Below the pieces are notes generated by a model, which saw only the letters and a program-made list of their open reading frames with translations, was not told the origin of the DNA and made no database searches. A DNA stretch of 64,000 nucleotides from positions 1-64,000 of the forward strand of contig CAZKBK010000029.1 in the NCBI GenBank assembly GCA_964551035.1, read 5' to 3'. Positions 63,125-64,000 of this stretch are shown here, piece after piece. The DNA is from Chryseosolibacter sp964551035 (GTDB taxonomy: Bacteria; Bacteroidota; Bacteroidia; Cytophagales; Cyclobacteriaceae). The stretch's first letter is position 1. Every line of letters starts with the position of its first letter. A program made the translations under genes and the position numbers.

Positions 63125-63178
63125 TCAAACCCCAGCAAAGACAAGATAGACGAGAATGATCAGTAAGATGATAATCAT
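63125..63178 (-). CDS. Very short hydrophobic peptide, 17 residues
   Basis: ATG at 63178 opens 17 codons to a TGA at 63125-63127, translating to an entirely hydrophobic peptide (MIIILLIILVYLVFAGV). It fills part of the interval between two exported-protein genes on the same strand. Tiny hydrophobic peptides of this type are seen in Bacteroidota intergenic regions, but at this length chance is likely enough that I rate it low. Confidence 0.3.
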   Translation of the reverse strand: MIIILLIILVYLVFAGV

Positions 63179-63246
63179 AGTTCAGGCTTATGGGATGCTT
63201 GTTGTATAGACGTTTTTTAGCCCAGGATGTTACGCGCGCGTGCCAC

Positions 63247-64000
63247 TTAATCAATCCAGACTACATCTGGGTTGCCCCTGTAGTCGACCTCACTGGCGAT
63301 GCCCCGGTCGATCTCAAGCCGCTCGCGGACATGCACCCGCGCCGTCGAGAAGCCGGCAACCTCCACGATCGCATCCCTGACATCCAGGTCGTATGCCCGT
63401 AGCATCGACGCCATCCGGAGGTGGGCGTTCAGCCGGTCCGCTTTGCCCGACAAATCGGCTTCGGCACTGCCCGTCAGGCTTAGGGTGAGCCGTTCCGACC
63501 GGAGGGAACCGCGGACCCTTACAGGCCCCCGTCCTTCGATCTCTATGTCGTCGCCGCGGAATGCGTCGAACTTAATGCTCCCAATGCCGCTCGCTTCGAT
63601 TTTCTCAAGCTCCGGCATGGCGATGTCGATGTGAATCTCCTCAAGGTCAATGTCGCCATCATCCCACCGCATCCGCTTGCGCCCGTTATAGTCGACCACC
63701 AGGGTACGCCCCGTGCGGTACACGCGATATCGCGATTTCTCCCGTTCGCTCCCCCTGATCACAACGGCGTATCGGTCGCTGTTCGATATGGTCAGGTCGA
63801 AGTGTCCCGTGATCTCAATCTCGTCGAAGTCGGAAAGGTCCGCGATGCCGCTGATCGGTTGCAGGTCTTCGCCCCTGTCATCGTTGTCGTCATCCGCGTC
63901 ACGAAGGTCTGGACAATCGAGGCATTGCAACCCTTCGTCTTCCGACATGATCCAGGTATAACGGTAAACTTCATCGGTTCCTTCCCAGCCACAACAGTGG
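63247..64000 (-). CDS. DUF2807 (GIN-domain) protein, 5' end beyond the window
   Basis: The frame runs from the stop at 63247 to the window edge without a stop. The in-frame ATG at 63948 is probably internal, since 17 more codons including a CC pair and CxxC-rich sequence (QCLDCPD) continue upstream. The main part is the DUF2807 fold: LSDFDEIEITGHFDLTISN, then repeated short strands (IEASGIGSIKFDAFRG, LTLSLTGSAEADLSGKA) that make a right-handed beta helix. DUF2807 proteins are exported in Bacteroidota, role unknown. Confidence 0.85.
   Translation of the reverse strand, partial: HCCGWEGTDEVYRYTWIMSEDEGLQCLDCPDLRDADDDNDDRGEDLQPISGIADLSDFDEIEITGHFDLTISNSDRYAVVIRGSEREKSRYRVYRTGRTLVVDYNGRKRMRWDDGDIDLEEIHIDIAMPELEKIEASGIGSIKFDAFRGDDIEIEGRGPVRVRGSLRSERLTLSLTGSAEADLSGKADRLNAHLRMASMLRAYDLDVRDAIVEVAGFSTARVHVRERLEIDRGIASEVDYRGNPDVVWID

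Overview
The window looks like a chromosomal segment of a free-living member of the Bacteroidota, most likely from the Cytophagales lineage. The gene families point there: DUF2851, DUF3078 and DUF6970-type proteins, a LolA-like protein directly behind ftsK, LytS/LytTR two-component genes, stand-alone MacB/FtsX permeases, and small ECF sigma/anti-sigma/outer-membrane-protein groups. So do the promoters: at least ten genes have an exact TAnnTTTG box (the Bacteroidota -7 element) just before the start codon, and Shine-Dalgarno sequences are mostly weak or absent. Base composition looks even, around half G+C. I see no rRNA, tRNA, CRISPR array, insertion sequence or prophage.

Layout. 1-4.6 kb: the end of an unidentified gene, aroQ with a class V aminotransferase, a Xer recombinase, a small outer-membrane protein with a strong terminator, and pyrD. 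4.6-10.9 kb: a lipoprotein S9 peptidase, ftsK, a LolA-like protein and pyrF. 11-15.1 kb: a chain of a DUF2851 protein, a polytopic membrane protein, a NeuD/PglD-type acyltransferase and a nucleoside phosphorylase. 15.1-24.5 kb: an M16 peptidase with an O-methyltransferase, a transglycosylase-LysM protein, a CheY-like regulator, a DUF3078 protein, a DinB protein, a rhomboid protease and a Skp-like chaperone. 24.5-32.1 kb: a P2-type cation ATPase, two SRPBCC proteins and a fused trehalose synthase-maltokinase. 32.3-37.1 kb: an FtsX-type permease, then a lipoprotein-LytS-LytTR operon. 37.1-44.1 kb: mostly small exported proteins (MsrB, a nucleotide pyrophosphatase-like enzyme, two cysteine-rich lipoproteins, a P1 peptidase, a DUF6265 protein, an SH3 lipoprotein), a YkgJ-type cysteine cluster protein and thioredoxin. 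44.2-48.4 kb: a replicative DnaE with its own N-terminal proofreading exonuclease. 48.6-52.2 kb: a 35-residue membrane peptide and sdhCAB. 52.5-54.2 kb: a DEAD-box helicase.

The most distinctive region is 54.9-59.6 kb, a phenylacetyl-CoA epoxidase cluster. Reading leftwards it runs tetR, paaA, (a small gene on the opposite strand), paaB, a four-helix membrane protein, paaC, a DinB-family protein and paaD. PaaB is a tandem duplication in one chain, the reductase gene paaE is absent, and an inverted repeat lies just upstream of the paaA promoter box. The right end (60.2-64 kb) carries an ECF sigma factor, a membrane anti-sigma-like protein and a barrel-type outer-membrane protein, followed by small exported proteins and a DUF2807 protein cut by the window edge.

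Most of the window is ordinary housekeeping and envelope biology. The best candidates for something undescribed are the paa cluster, the 35-residue peptide before sdhCAB, the lipoprotein-coupled LytS/LytTR operon and the divergent cysteine-rich lipoprotein pair. All assignments come from reading the sequence; no database search was possible.
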